A stretch of DNA of 64,000 bases from Nostoc sp. CHAB 5824 (lineage in GTDB: Bacteria; Cyanobacteriota; Cyanobacteriia; Cyanobacteriales; Nostocaceae). Made by a program: the position numbers and the translations under genes. The first letter of the stretch is position 1. Each line of letters begins with the position of its first letter. The notes below the pieces were generated by a model, which saw only the letters and a list, made by a program, of their open reading frames with translations, was not told the origin of the DNA and made no database searches. Location: assembly GCF_020829665.1 (NCBI RefSeq), contig NZ_JAIVFT010000014.1, positions 62,001 to 126,000 of the forward strand, read 5' to 3'. Shown in pieces: positions 9,363 to 17,915 of the stretch.

Positions 9363-9470
9363 ACATTAAATTTTGGGAATGGGGCATTGTGCATTAGGCA
9401 TAGAAAGATGAGGTAGATGAACGAGTATCTGATACCAGTTGGAAAAAAGAATGCGACAAATAGACCATTT

Positions 9471-9498
9471 GTAGAGACGCGATTCATCGCGTCTTTAC
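9471..9498. repeat. GACGCGAT-type palindrome upstream of kdpB
   Basis: GTAGAGACGCGATTCATCGC followed by GTCTTTAC folds with arms AGACGCGA/TCGCGTCT. The same kind of palindrome occurs inside an NRPS gene at about 46810-46832 and in part at 6074-6095, so this is a dispersed repeat family. It lies in the kdpA-kdpB spacer and could cause attenuation between the two genes. Confidence 0.55.
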
Positions 9499-9534
9499 CC
9501 AAAGATGTGTTGTAATCATTAATTGAATTAGTAT

Positions 9535-9786
9535 GAGGTGGATGAACGGAGTTCCGAGGTGGATGAATCCAGTTCCGAGGTGGATGAATCCAGTTCCGAG
9601 GTGGATGAACGGAGTTCCGAGGTGGATGAATCCAGTTCCGAGGTGGATGAATCCAGTTCCGAGGTGGATGAACGGAGTTCCGAGATAGATGAATCCAGTT
9701 CCAAGGTGGATGAACGGAGTTCCAAGGTGGATGAACGGAGTTCTGAGATAGATGAATCCAGTTCCGAGATAGATGAATCAGTTTCT
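9535..9786. repeat. 21-bp tandem repeat, 12 units, in the kdpA-kdpB spacer
   Basis: Twelve consecutive 21-base units encode, on the plus strand, the heptads VDERSSE or VDESSSE. Two unit types (…GATGAACGGAGTTCC and …GATGAATCCAGTTCC) alternate as A-B-B-A-B-B-A, giving a 63-base higher-order period for the first seven units; the last five diverge (GAGATA or AAGGTG openings). The unit length is a multiple of three with no stop in either direction, so both strands are open for about 100 codons. I treat this as a minisatellite, not a gene. A CCCCTTGTC short repeat follows at 9791-9827. Confidence 0.9.
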
Positions 9787-9790
9787 AATT

Positions 9791-9827
9791 CTCCTTGTCC
9801 CCCTTGTCCCCCTTGTCCCCCTTGTCC
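9791..9827. repeat. CCCTTGTCC short tandem repeat
   Basis: The block CTTGTCCCC is repeated four times directly before the kdpA stop codon. It is a low-complexity run of the kind seen as CCTTGTCC/GGACAAGG in many Nostoc spacers and has no coding role. Confidence 0.7.
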
Positions 9828-9842
9828 CCTCATCCCTCCTCC

Positions 9843-11591
9843 CTAGCCAATACCTTTAGCGATAAAAAATGCTTCACCAATGGGGCCTAATGCAAGTACT
9901 GGGAAGAATGTAAGTGCGCCTAGGATTAAAATCACGCCTGCGGTAACGCCTGTAAATAGTCCAGTATCGGTTCGCAATGTACCAGTGGTATAGGGAACAG
10001 CTTGCTTTCGAGACATACTATCTGCTAAAAACAGCAAACCCAGAATTGGAATATAGCGTCCAGCAATTAAACTGAAGCAGGTACTAAGATTCCACCACAG
10101 GGCAGTTGCAGTAGTTTTTGCACCCGTCGCAGACATCGCAAAAGGAGACGGTTGTGAGTCACCTAAGCCTTCAAAGCCAGAACCGTTGTTAGCAGCAGCC
10201 GAGGCATATTCATAAATGACTTGAGCAAAGCCGTGGAAGCCGGGATTGCTAATTCCTGAAAGTTGATCGGGAAATGCCAAGGCGATACCTGCGGGAATCA
10301 TAATTGCGATCGGGTGAACCAGCAGAATCAGGAAACTAGCAAGTACAACCTCGCGCTTCTCAATCTTGCGTCCCAAAAATTCTGGTGTGCGTCCTACCAT
10401 CAGCCCTGTAGCGAACACAGCCAGAATCAGGTAAGCGAACAAATAAGCAGTTCCTGTACCCTGTCCACCCCAGATAATTTGCAGGAACATATTAGAAAGG
10501 GTAATAAAACCACCGTTGGGCATGAAGGAGTCGTGCAAACTGTTGACTGCGCCGCACATCGTGCCGGTTGTACTTACCGCAAATAATGCAGATTGTGCCC
10601 AACCAAACCGGACTTCTTTACCCTCTAAATTCGGTTGCTGACTACCCAGCAGTGCATTCACAGCCGGATTGCCGTTGTATTCACCAATGGCAGTGACGAT
10701 GATAAATACTACATAGAGAACGCCTACCATACCGTAGACTAACCAAGCTTGCTTAGTGTTGTTCGCAAACAACCCATAAGTGTAGATTAGGGATGTAGGA
10801 ATCGAAAGCATCGCCACAATCTGAATCAAGTTAGAAAATCCATTGGGATTTTCAAAGGGGTGTGCTGAGTTGATGGCGAAAAAGCCGCCGCCGTTTTCCC
10901 CTAATTGCTTGATAATTTCAAAATGGGCAACGGGGCCACGAGCGATCGCCTGACTAATATTCGGATCTTCCAAGGTAGGGAATACAACTGCACCCGCCAG
11001 TGTTTCAGGAACGCCAGCTGCCATTAAGACAATGCCACCCACAATACAAATAGGCAGCAAAATTCTGGTAATTGAGCGAATTAGGTCTACATAAAAATTA
11101 CCTAACGATCTACCAGTCAATCCCCGAATAAAAGCAATTCCTACCGCCAAACCAGTCGCAGCAGAGGTGAACATGTGATAACCAAGTCCCCACATTTGGC
11201 TGCCATAGCTCATGTAGGTTTCACCAGAATAGTGCTGCTGGTTGGTATTAGTAATAAAAGAAATGGTAGTATGCAGCACTGTGTCCCAAGTTGGGGCATT
11301 TATCCCCGTGGGGTTGAGAGATAACCATCCCTGATTCATGATGAGCAAGAAAATCAGCAACCCCATTGCTACATTGCTATACAGAATTGCCCGCCCATAC
11401 TGCCAACCCGTCATGTTTTCTTTGCTTTTAACGCCAACCAAGGCATAAAGCACTCGCTCAACCGGATTCAAAATTGGGTCGAGAAAAGTACTTTGCTCTA
11501 GATATACACGCGCCATATAGCGCCCAAAACAAGGAGTTATTGCTACTACAATTAGTAACGTTAATACAATTTGAATCCATCCTTCTAACAT
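9843..11591 (-). CDS. kdpA: Potassium-transporting ATPase K+-binding subunit KdpA
   Basis: KdpA is the channel-like membrane subunit that carries the K+ selectivity filter. It has 582 residues and about ten hydrophobic helices. Recognisable segments include NPVERVLYALVGV near 42, SFITNTNQQHYSGE near 110 (first pore loop), GENGGGFFAINSAHPFENP near 238, SVSTTGTMCGAVNS-like sequence near 338, and ASAAANNGSGFEGL near 460 (last pore loop). It is complete and is the first gene of the leftward kdpA-B-G-C operon. No kdpD or kdpE sensor/regulator gene is adjacent, so control by K+ limitation must come from elsewhere if it exists. Confidence 0.97.
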   Translation of the reverse strand: MLEGWIQIVLTLLIVVAITPCFGRYMARVYLEQSTFLDPILNPVERVLYALVGVKSKENMTGWQYGRAILYSNVAMGLLIFLLIMNQGWLSLNPTGINAPTWDTVLHTTISFITNTNQQHYSGETYMSYGSQMWGLGYHMFTSAATGLAVGIAFIRGLTGRSLGNFYVDLIRSITRILLPICIVGGIVLMAAGVPETLAGAVVFPTLEDPNISQAIARGPVAHFEIIKQLGENGGGFFAINSAHPFENPNGFSNLIQIVAMLSIPTSLIYTYGLFANNTKQAWLVYGMVGVLYVVFIIVTAIGEYNGNPAVNALLGSQQPNLEGKEVRFGWAQSALFAVSTTGTMCGAVNSLHDSFMPNGGFITLSNMFLQIIWGGQGTGTAYLFAYLILAVFATGLMVGRTPEFLGRKIEKREVVLASFLILLVHPIAIMIPAGIALAFPDQLSGISNPGFHGFAQVIYEYASAAANNGSGFEGLGDSQPSPFAMSATGAKTTATALWWNLSTCFSLIAGRYIPILGLLFLADSMSRKQAVPYTTGTLRTDTGLFTGVTAGVILILGALTFFPVLALGPIGEAFFIAKGIG

Positions 11592-11977
11592 TGGATTAGT
11601 CGAACTCCGACATAAATAAATTTAGATGATTAGCAAATATCTTTTACTATGATTGAAAGCGAACGATAAAGCATTTTGATATCCTTATTAGCTAACCTAT
11701 AGCTATCTGCTTTCTCAATCAATTATCGAGCTTTTTATTAGAGAACACAAGGTATAAATGAATATTTAAACTAGCCTATACAAGAAATATATTTGTTTAT
11801 ATATACAAACCTTCAGAGCGTTTATCTTGATATATATCTGCAAATATAGAAGGACAACTAAATACTAAACAAATAGCTATTTGCGCTCAAACAAGAGCAT
11901 CCTGTTTGAGCGCAAATAGCCTATCTGATTTTTCACGTAATAGAAAAAAGAGTGCGAGGTGACAACCTCATTAGCTC
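11592..11977. other. kdpA promoter region and intergenic AT-rich spacer
   Basis: These 386 bases are strongly AT-rich. They lie between the end of the leftward PIN toxin gene and the start of kdpA, so they should hold the kdp promoter. The stretch also contains the hairpin listed at 11876-11920. I see no ORF and no repeat that I can link to a known regulator. Confidence 0.6.
11876..11920 (-). terminator. Perfect 18-bp hairpin after the PIN toxin gene
   Basis: GCTATTTGCGCTCAAACA (11876-11893) pairs exactly with 11903-11920 around a 9-base loop. It lies 57 bases after the toxin stop on the minus strand and before the kdp promoter. The stem is long enough to stop RNA polymerase, but the following T content is modest, so the terminator call is an inference. 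Confidence 0.6.
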
Positions 11978-12433
11978 TTACGGATGGGGTGATGTAAAGT
12001 TAGTTGGATTCACAGGGGTGACTTCAGAAGCGTAGCGGTTAAAGTCTCTAACGTTGAAAGTTAAGATATGGGTTAACCTATGGACTAACATTGAGGCTAC
12101 AAGCCTAGCATCGTGGACATTTACACCGGCTACTCCATACTGTAAAATTAATCGCTTCCACTCGGAATAAATCTCAGGTACATCTGGCAGTACCAAGAAT
12201 AAACCTTCTAAACGCTCTAGTTCCGTCCTCGCTTCAGCTATGGTTAAGCCTAAGCCGTTCGTTTGGATAGGTCGTGTTGCACTTCGCCAAAACTCTATGA
12301 GGTTTTGCGAGGTAATAAAAAGCTCTTCTTCGACTCCTCGTAAAGTTGAGATTACGTTCAGTGTATCTGCATACATTGGGTGGTGTGGCTGTACACTTAA
12401 TAGTAGTAAATTGGTATCGACAAGATAAGTCAC
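11978..12433 (-). CDS. PIN-domain ribonuclease toxin (VapC-like)
   Basis: The 151-residue protein has the PIN fold residues in order: MTYLVDTNLLLL (first Asp at 6), an acidic TSQNLIEFWR segment (Glu near 47), VHDARLVASML (Asp near 105) and a final TFNVRDFNRY (Asp near 130). PIN toxins are Mg2+-dependent RNases that inhibit growth unless bound by an antitoxin. The start is GTG at 12431-12433, directly abutting the TAA of the upstream gene, so the pair is a translationally coupled operon. TA assignment comes from domain plus gene arrangement; the RNA target is unknown. Confidence 0.85.
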   Translation of the reverse strand: MTYLVDTNLLLLSVQPHHPMYADTLNVISTLRGVEEELFITSQNLIEFWRSATRPIQTNGLGLTIAEARTELERLEGLFLVLPDVPEIYSEWKRLILQYGVAGVNVHDARLVASMLVHRLTHILTFNVRDFNRYASEVTPVNPTNFTSPHP

Positions 12434-12748
12434 TTAAATATCTTCGTTTTCGTCATCATCGTATATTCCAGCCCGACTTAAAGCATATTCTGATAGTAAG
12501 GGCATGTCTCGTCTATGGCTCTCTGCCCATTCTCGAAAAGCTGTTATCCACTCAAGAGCCGTTGCAGTTTTGTAAAATGGTTGATCCTGTTTTGATTTGA
12601 TCAACTGCTCAAGCAATGCATCAAAATGTGGCTTAACCACTTCAATAGGGAGCTTAGTTACGTTTGCTAACACCTGCACAACGCCTTCTAACTCTTCTCT
12701 GTCAGCCTCTGTTAGTAATGGTAGTATTTGATTGTTATTGTTTCCCAT
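12434..12748 (-). CDS. Probable antitoxin partner of the PIN toxin
   Basis: This 104-residue acidic protein starts at ATG 12748 (MGNNNNQILPLLTEADREELEG). It is mostly helical by composition, with a Trp-containing stretch ATALEWITAFREWAESH near 65-80, and ends with the very acidic DDDENEDI. I see no classic ribbon-helix-helix or AbrB start. The antitoxin call is inferred from its size, acidic tail and zero-base spacing to the PIN gene. The C-terminal part is the likely toxin-binding region. Confidence 0.65.
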   Translation of the reverse strand: MGNNNNQILPLLTEADREELEGVVQVLANVTKLPIEVVKPHFDALLEQLIKSKQDQPFYKTATALEWITAFREWAESHRRDMPLLSEYALSRAGIYDDDENEDI

Positions 12749-12934
12749 GCTAGTAGTTTTCGATAAATAATATTTAAATACTGAAATTACTTCCTAGTTT
12801 AATAACACGCTACTATAGCAATCCTAAATCATTCGTGAAAAGTTAGATCCCGAGAACTTTTACGAAGTCGGGGAACTGGACACTGTGAATTTTCACAAAT
12901 TAGATAGGATAGAGTCAGGAGTCTAATTCATAAC

Positions 12935-14170
12935 TCATAACTGAATTTGGCGACAAATTCCAAATGCTGAAGTGTAGGCGTGTAAGAAGGTTCTGCCACC
13001 AACAGGGCCGATTTCACCACCACAGAAAAAACCGCCTACAGGAATATCGTTGAGATAGCGTCGAAATAGTTCAGAATCGAAATTGGGTTTACCATACAGT
13101 CCTTCACCTCGCCCCAGACAGGCAAACATTAAGGCAGCTACGGCAGAGGGTTCAGATTCTCGTTGGTTTTGATAACTTTGGAGGAGTAATTCTAGGTCTT
13201 CAGCGGAGGCTTGGGCATCGCGTAGGTGGAATTGCAGCCTTTGACCTGGACGGACGCGATCGCCAATTGCGATCGCCCCAGCTGTGGGATCGACCCCAAG
13301 AATACCACGAATTAAAAAGTCTCCCTGTTGCAAAGCCAGCTTAAATTCATCCATTGCCACACCAACAAACAGAGAATGCTGTGCTAAAGTTCGTTCTTGT
13401 TCGTTGAGACTGGCAATCAAATCTCGCAACACCACTAGAGGCACTTTTTCATCTAACTCTAAGATGATGTTGCGATCGGCTTTTGTAACTTGCAATGTTT
13501 TGCCAATCGGTCGGCATCCTTGGGCTACAATCGTTTCCAAAACAATATTGCCAGTCAAAGCTATACCAACAGTGCCCTCACGATACAAACTTTGGCATTC
13601 CTCGCCCTCAGTATCATTACAAAAAAGGGCAACACGACCACCCATACCCCCACCACTAGCCTGTCCCCCCACTATCACCGATGCTGGATAAGCAAAATCT
13701 AGCCCCTGCAACAAATCATTGATTCCAGAGGCAAAGGAACTAGACAACAAAATGAACTGGGGTGTCGGTGATGTTGGCACACCGATCAAATCAACCCAAG
13801 CATCCGGTGAACTGTCTAAGTCAGGTAATTCTTCAGCAACAACATGAAAGACTTGAACCTTCACCCCTGGAAGGTGTGCCAAAGTCAAGCTAATAGCTGG
13901 TTCAGCTTCCAGTTCTTGGATTTCTCCATTAACTGTCGTCCCAATCACACCTCCACCACTACAGCCAATTAGCACTGGCACAGAAAGTTTCTCAGCTAAC
14001 AAGGGTAACAGTCGGGAATACTCACTCGTAAAAGCAGACGAAATGAATACCAGTCCTAGATCCGCAGGTGCTGTTAACGATGAGACAGCTCGTTCCACCA
14101 CATCTGTAACAGCTGCTTCCAAAGAATGACGGGTTGATAGGGCGTTTGCCCACTGCATTTGGTCTGCCAT
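12935..14170 (-). CDS. FIST-domain signalling protein
   Basis: The FIST N and FIST C domains together form a predicted ligand-binding sensor module, usually linked to signal transduction. The chosen start is ATG 14170 (MADQMQWANALSTRHSLEAAV), which matches the normal family N-terminus; the frame is open upstream but that stretch looks non-coding. The protein has 411 residues. Glycine-rich family blocks are visible: VLIGCSGGGVIG near 85, VGGQASGGGMGG near 170 and GGFFCGGEIGPVGG near the C-terminus. No kinase or GGDEF domain is attached, so it acts alone or with an unlinked partner. Confidence 0.85.
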   Translation of the reverse strand: MADQMQWANALSTRHSLEAAVTDVVERAVSSLTAPADLGLVFISSAFTSEYSRLLPLLAEKLSVPVLIGCSGGGVIGTTVNGEIQELEAEPAISLTLAHLPGVKVQVFHVVAEELPDLDSSPDAWVDLIGVPTSPTPQFILLSSSFASGINDLLQGLDFAYPASVIVGGQASGGGMGGRVALFCNDTEGEECQSLYREGTVGIALTGNIVLETIVAQGCRPIGKTLQVTKADRNIILELDEKVPLVVLRDLIASLNEQERTLAQHSLFVGVAMDEFKLALQQGDFLIRGILGVDPTAGAIAIGDRVRPGQRLQFHLRDAQASAEDLELLLQSYQNQRESEPSAVAALMFACLGRGEGLYGKPNFDSELFRRYLNDIPVGGFFCGGEIGPVGGRTFLHAYTSAFGICRQIQL

Positions 14171-14541
14171 GAGTTTTGGGCTTTTTTCTCTTTTTAGGCT
14201 AGTAGGTTTTGATTTTTGATTTTGCGAAGAATTGCATCCTACAAGAATTGACGCCAGCCCTTTGTCTGCTCCATCCCAAAAAGCTGGGGAAGTCATTCCC
14301 TAATACATGCATCTAAATATATTGTATGATTGTTTATCTATGATACCGATTCCACAAAATCTTAAAAAATAAAGATGAATGCATTATAGATGCGGCAGTT
14401 TACTGTAATGGTTATAAATCAATAGGCTAAAGTACTAACTTATGAGCTAAGTGGTTAGAATGGTTAGTAATCAAGCCAAAATCTGCCATTTCTGAAATTT
14501 TTCTATACTAGTATTAACAACACACAACGAGACTAAAGCTA

Positions 14542-14787
14542 ATGACCAACATCCAAGAAACAGCAAAGAGCGATATCCAAGAAAAAATCCAAGAAGAAGT
14601 GGAGCAAGCGCGTACTGTGTGTGACGTTAACGGTAGCAACTCACCAGAGTGTGCTGCTGCTTGGGATGCAGTAGAAGAATTGCAAGCCGAAGCTTCCCAC
14701 AAGCGCCAAAGCAAGCCAAAAAACTCTCTTGAACAGTATTGTGATGACAACCCAGATGCAATTGAATGCCGGGTTTACGACGAATAG
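14542..14787 (+). CDS. cp12: Calvin-cycle regulatory protein CP12
   Basis: CP12 is a small, largely disordered protein that bridges GAPDH and phosphoribulokinase in the dark and shuts down the Calvin cycle. The 81-residue protein has the defining features: an N-terminal Cys pair (TVCDVNGSNSPEC, residues 29-40), the core AAWDAVEELQAE near 42-53, and a C-terminal Cys pair in SLEQYCDDNPDAIECRVYDE. Both disulfide pairs needed for redox control are present. It stands alone with its own upstream region. Confidence 0.97.
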   Translation: MTNIQETAKSDIQEKIQEEVEQARTVCDVNGSNSPECAAAWDAVEELQAEASHKRQSKPKNSLEQYCDDNPDAIECRVYDE

Positions 14788-15677
14788 AAATTTAGACAAG
14801 TAAATTTTCTATTCCTTTAGTCAGCAAGCAACCAGGATTTACTTACTGAAATTTTGCACTTTCACCTCACTCCTGCCTAAAATCGTACTCCCCCTCTTTG
14901 ATCATTCGCCGCAACAGGTAAAAAATTGGTGGAATATCTGGAGTTACGGATGTATAAGGGTTAAACTTTGAGATTTTTTATCTTAAAAGGAAACCTTTAC
15001 AGCCAAAAAAATGTAGGTTTTGTCTGGGAGTATCAAGTATATAGCCGCTGGGTGTGTTTTGAACAGGCACGCTGACGCTATTACAGGTAGGTGCAAAATC
15101 TAAGTTGAGAATCTTTGAGTTGCTTGTTTTTTTGCTAAATAGACAGATTGAGGAAAGTAAATTAAGCAATTTACCATGTAATACCTTTTCCAAAAATCTT
15201 TGCAACAAATAAATACGCTTGTAGGCGCATATAGATGTCATTGGTGTCAACTTAAGGCAAAACCCTTTTAAAACCTCGTTAAGAGCCTCTGGCTGGAAAT
15301 GCACTTCAATTGCGGCTCTGCCGCCAATTCTGGAGGCAGCAGCCCTCCTAATGGGCATTCCCAGTCTCAGACTGGGAACGAGACAATCTAAAAGCTGGTT
15401 TTAGACTAGCTTTTACCTTAAGTTGACACCAATGACATTTATATGCCCTTACTAAATGTATTTATAATATAAATTTCGTGAAATAGTATGAGTTGGGGAG
15501 CCACTTTTGCATAAAGAAGTTAGAGTGCAGTCTTGAGGCTAGACACTAAGCTTTGTGCTTTGATTAAACTGTTATGTAATATAGATAGACTATTAGCTAG
15601 CTAATAGCTTACAGGTTTGTGAGTTATGGATACTTGTTCTTGGTTAATAATGTTTTATTTATCGTTTGAGAAAAACT
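14788..15677. other. Long spacer after CP12, containing an inverted-repeat element
   Basis: About 890 bases without a credible gene. A minus-strand open frame at 14978-15358 crosses the inverted-repeat element and includes repeat-derived sequence, so I do not call it. Apart from the element at 15227-15446 the region is AT-rich and unremarkable. Confidence 0.6.
15227..15446. mobile_element. 220-bp element with 31-bp terminal inverted repeats (MITE-like)
   Basis: Position 15227-15257 is the reverse complement of 15416-15446 with one mismatch in 31; the shared core includes TGTCATTGGTGTCAACTTAA. The interior holds two more hairpins: a GGCTCTGCCGCC/GGAGGCAGCAGCC block near 15312-15347 and CATTCCCAGTCTCAGACTGG near 15355. 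The size and termini fit a non-autonomous transposable element. No transposase is encoded and no clear target-site duplication is seen. Confidence 0.65.
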
Positions 15678-16274
15678 ATGGACTATAACGTTTGGTTTCG
15701 CCCTTTCGTCTGGATGGACTACCGACTGGCAGTATTATTTCTGGTAATTATTCCACTAATTCTTCTGATTTGGGCATTTGTGCAAAAAGCAGAAGGCATA
15801 CAACGCTTATTGACTATATACTGGCGAGTATCAAGCCTGGTGGCAATCACGATTTACTTAATGATTGCCCAGTATCCAGTTAGCTTTATCTCTGGGTTTT
15901 TAGCTCAGATTTTGATCCCGATTTCGCTGTGGTTCTGGGTGGATATCAATGATGAAATTGAGTATCAAACCAGTGGCGCTTTGAAATTGATTTTTACTTC
16001 TTGGCGCTGGGCGACAACTGTTTATTGTATTTTGGGTACACTAGCCTTTATCCCTTTTTTGGGTTGTGCTTTTTCTGGCAGTGCGCTTAAGACTTCCTAT
16101 TGTCGCGTCTGGTTCGAGGCTCCGTTGCTATTCAAAGAATATTTCCATGCTAATAGCAAGGCTGAGTTTCTAGGTTTTCTTGGCATAACTAGTTTAGTAA
16201 TTTATGTGCTTTACTTAAGCTATTTTGTTCTGATTAAGCTAGGCAAGCAGGGACGTTCAGCCACACCACAGTAA
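15678..16274 (+). CDS. DUF3177 family membrane protein
   Basis: A cyanobacterial integral-membrane protein of unknown function. The ATG at 15678 (MDYNVWFRPFVWMDYRLAVLF) is preferred over a TTG 12 bases upstream because the family starts this way. Of 198 residues most lie in about five hydrophobic segments (near 15-35, 45-65, 70-88, 105-125 and 165-190). Conserved-looking features include RPFVWMDYRLAVLF, QKAEGIQRLLTIYWRV and QYPVSFISG. The downstream 98-residue gene is 36 bases away and probably co-transcribed. Confidence 0.8.
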   Translation: MDYNVWFRPFVWMDYRLAVLFLVIIPLILLIWAFVQKAEGIQRLLTIYWRVSSLVAITIYLMIAQYPVSFISGFLAQILIPISLWFWVDINDEIEYQTSGALKLIFTSWRWATTVYCILGTLAFIPFLGCAFSGSALKTSYCRVWFEAPLLFKEYFHANSKAEFLGFLGITSLVIYVLYLSYFVLIKLGKQGRSATPQ

Positions 16275-16310
16275 CTGTCGCTGCACCACCTTATTCCTAC
16301 TCTTAAAAAA

Positions 16311-16607
16311 ATGAATTCCATTGGCAAGCGACTGGAACAATACACCGCTAAACATCCCCAAGAAGTCCTACTTGTAACAGTGGAAATTGCCGATGAGCAA
16401 GATACAATTGCTATTTTCAAAGGCTTTTCCAGTTCTTTGATGCGCCCTACAGCATTTGATGCAGATGTACCAGTTTTGCCAGCTGGGGCAAACATCCTCA
16501 ATATTGACCGAGTAGCGAGTCCTTACAATCCTGAAGCGCCCCGTTATATTCAACAAGGACTTTCTTGGGAAGCTATGGAAACTCTATTATTAGAAGTACG
16601 AGTCTAA
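16311..16607 (+). CDS. Conserved cyanobacterial protein of unknown function
   Basis: The 98-residue soluble protein begins MNSIGKRLEQYTAKHPQEVL, followed by LVTVEIADEQDTIAIFKGFS and SSLMRPTAFDADVPVLPAGA. I recognise the pattern from cyanobacterial and plastid-lineage genomes (it may match the DUF7734 family), but I cannot confirm that. No catalytic motif is visible. It follows the DUF3177 gene closely in the same direction. Confidence 0.65.
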   Translation: MNSIGKRLEQYTAKHPQEVLLVTVEIADEQDTIAIFKGFSSSLMRPTAFDADVPVLPAGANILNIDRVASPYNPEAPRYIQQGLSWEAMETLLLEVRV

Positions 16608-16694
16608 TTAATTCGTAATTCCTAACATAGAGCAGGATGGCGATCGCAGTTAAGACAGGCTGGTTACACTGTTAGCTTTATTGGATGGGCTTAG

Positions 16695-17153
16695 ATGCAA
16701 CAGTCACAGGATGCGAACACGCCAAAACAATTCAGTCGAGAACAACGTTGGGAAATTGTACGAACTTTGCTACAACGTAGCAACCTGAGCAGCGAGGCAA
16801 AACAGGCATTCCGCCAAGCTTATCCCAATGCACCAGAAAAGATGCTGAAAACTGCTGTTTTTCACACTTATGTTGATGGAATTGAAGCAGCAATAGACTG
16901 GTTAGTTGATTTAGAATTATTCCTACGTGAACCTAGTCATCAACTAGATATCGCTGTTACGTATCACCTGCTCTATCACCTCTACAATTGGTATCGGTTT
17001 AATGCATTGCTGCCAGATGGGAAAGCAGGAGTGTTGGAACGTCTCAAAGAGATTAAGGAGTTGGCTTCAGATGGAGATATAGAAGCAATTTTTGCAGCAG
17101 TTGAGGAGCTAGAATCGATGTTTGAAGGTGGTCTGAACTATTATCTTGACTAA
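16695..17153 (+). CDS. Hypothetical helical protein upstream of a DUF433/DUF5615 pair
   Basis: I do not recognise this 152-residue protein. It starts MQQSQDANTPKQFSREQRWE and is strongly helical, with DGIEAAIDWLVDLELFL, a Tyr/His-rich TYHLLYHLYNWYRF near 95-108, and an acidic C-terminus (IEAIFAAVEELESMFEG). Its stop is only three bases before the DUF433 start, so it is in the same operon. Whether it belongs to the TA module or is an ordinary neighbour cannot be told from sequence. Confidence 0.6.
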   Translation: MQQSQDANTPKQFSREQRWEIVRTLLQRSNLSSEAKQAFRQAYPNAPEKMLKTAVFHTYVDGIEAAIDWLVDLELFLREPSHQLDIAVTYHLLYHLYNWYRFNALLPDGKAGVLERLKEIKELASDGDIEAIFAAVEELESMFEGGLNYYLD

Positions 17154-17156
17154 TTT

Positions 17157-17381
17157 ATGAATTACCACGACATTATTACAATTGAACCTGGAAAACGCAG
17201 TGGTAAACCCTGTATCCGGGGAATGCGAATCACAGTTTATGATATTTTAGAGTATCTTGCTGGTGGAATGACTGAAACAGAAATCCTAGAGGATTTTTCT
17301 GAATTAACTTCCGAAGACCTCAAAGCATGTCTAGCTTTTGCTGCTGATCGTGAGAAGAAGTTATTTGTGGTATCCCTGTGA
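17157..17381 (+). CDS. DUF433 antitoxin-type protein
   Basis: The 74-residue protein has the DUF433 pattern: ITIEPGKRSGKPCIRGMRIT, VYDILEYLAGGMTETEILEDF and LTSEDLKACLAFAADREK. This is a helix-turn-helix-like antitoxin domain that normally precedes a DUF5615 (PIN-like) toxin. The stop TGA overlaps the GTG start of the next gene (GTGA), the usual coupling. It is complete and should still be produced even though the partner toxin is interrupted. Confidence 0.9.
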   Translation: MNYHDIITIEPGKRSGKPCIRGMRITVYDILEYLAGGMTETEILEDFSELTSEDLKACLAFAADREKKLFVVSL

Positions 17382-17710
17382 AACTGCTTCTAGACGAAAA
17401 TCTGTCTGATCTGATTATTTCACAGATTGTAGATTTGTATCCTGATTCAGTACACGTTAAAACTTTAGGATTAATCAACAGGGACGATGTGCTTATCTGG
17501 GAGTACGCTAAAGTACACGATTTTGTAATTACTTCCAAAGATTCTGATTTTCATCAGCGCAGTCTTCTCTATGGCCATCCACCCAAATTTATCTATCTTC
17601 GTATTGGCAACAGCCCAACTTCTAAAATTGTCCAAATCCTGTGAGATAACTTTGGTATAATCAGCCAGTTTGGAGGTAGCGAAGCGGAAAGTATTTTGGT
17701 GTTAGCGTAG
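17378..17710 (+). pseudogene. DUF5615 PIN-like toxin with premature stop
   Basis: Starting at GTG 17378, the protein reads MKLLLDENLSDLIISQI, with conserved acidic DENLS and later FVITSKDSDFHQRS and KFIYLRIGN, the DUF5615 pattern. An in-frame TGA at 17642-17644 ends it after 88 residues. The frame is then open to TAG at 17708-17710 and encodes DNFGIISQFGGSEAESILVLA, exactly the C-terminal helix and last strand expected for a normal ~110-residue member. The TGA most simply replaces a CGA Arg codon. The toxin is therefore probably inactive or shortened, with the antitoxin left intact. Confidence 0.8.
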
Positions 17711-17915
17711 GTTGAAAATACGGCATAGCAATGCGATCGCCCAGTTTGATAAAATGGTTGGCATAGTTGGAGAAGATAAGTCATTCACCCTATGACAATC
17801 AAAAATAAGCATTATCAGTATAAATACGGGCAAATTGAAAGATAACTTGACATAAACAAATTAGTGATTAATAGTATGAAATAGCACCTTAGCTAGCAAA
17901 AAATCAGGAAGCATA

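Noticed and set aside
9535..9786. Possible CRISPR array
   Set aside because: Units are directly contiguous with no unique spacers and no cas genes nearby.
9528..9846. Two overlapping ~100-residue open frames, one on each strand, made of Ser/Glu repeats
   Set aside because: They are by-products of the 21-bp tandem repeat; no ribosome site, and the plus-strand frame runs into the kdpA stop region.
14978..15358. 126-residue minus-strand open frame
   Set aside because: It runs through one arm of the 31-bp inverted-repeat element and through repeat hairpins; sequence looks repeat-derived (GGRAAIEVHF...).
16368..16556. 62-residue minus-strand open frame
   Set aside because: Lies opposite the conserved 98-residue gene and has no features of its own.
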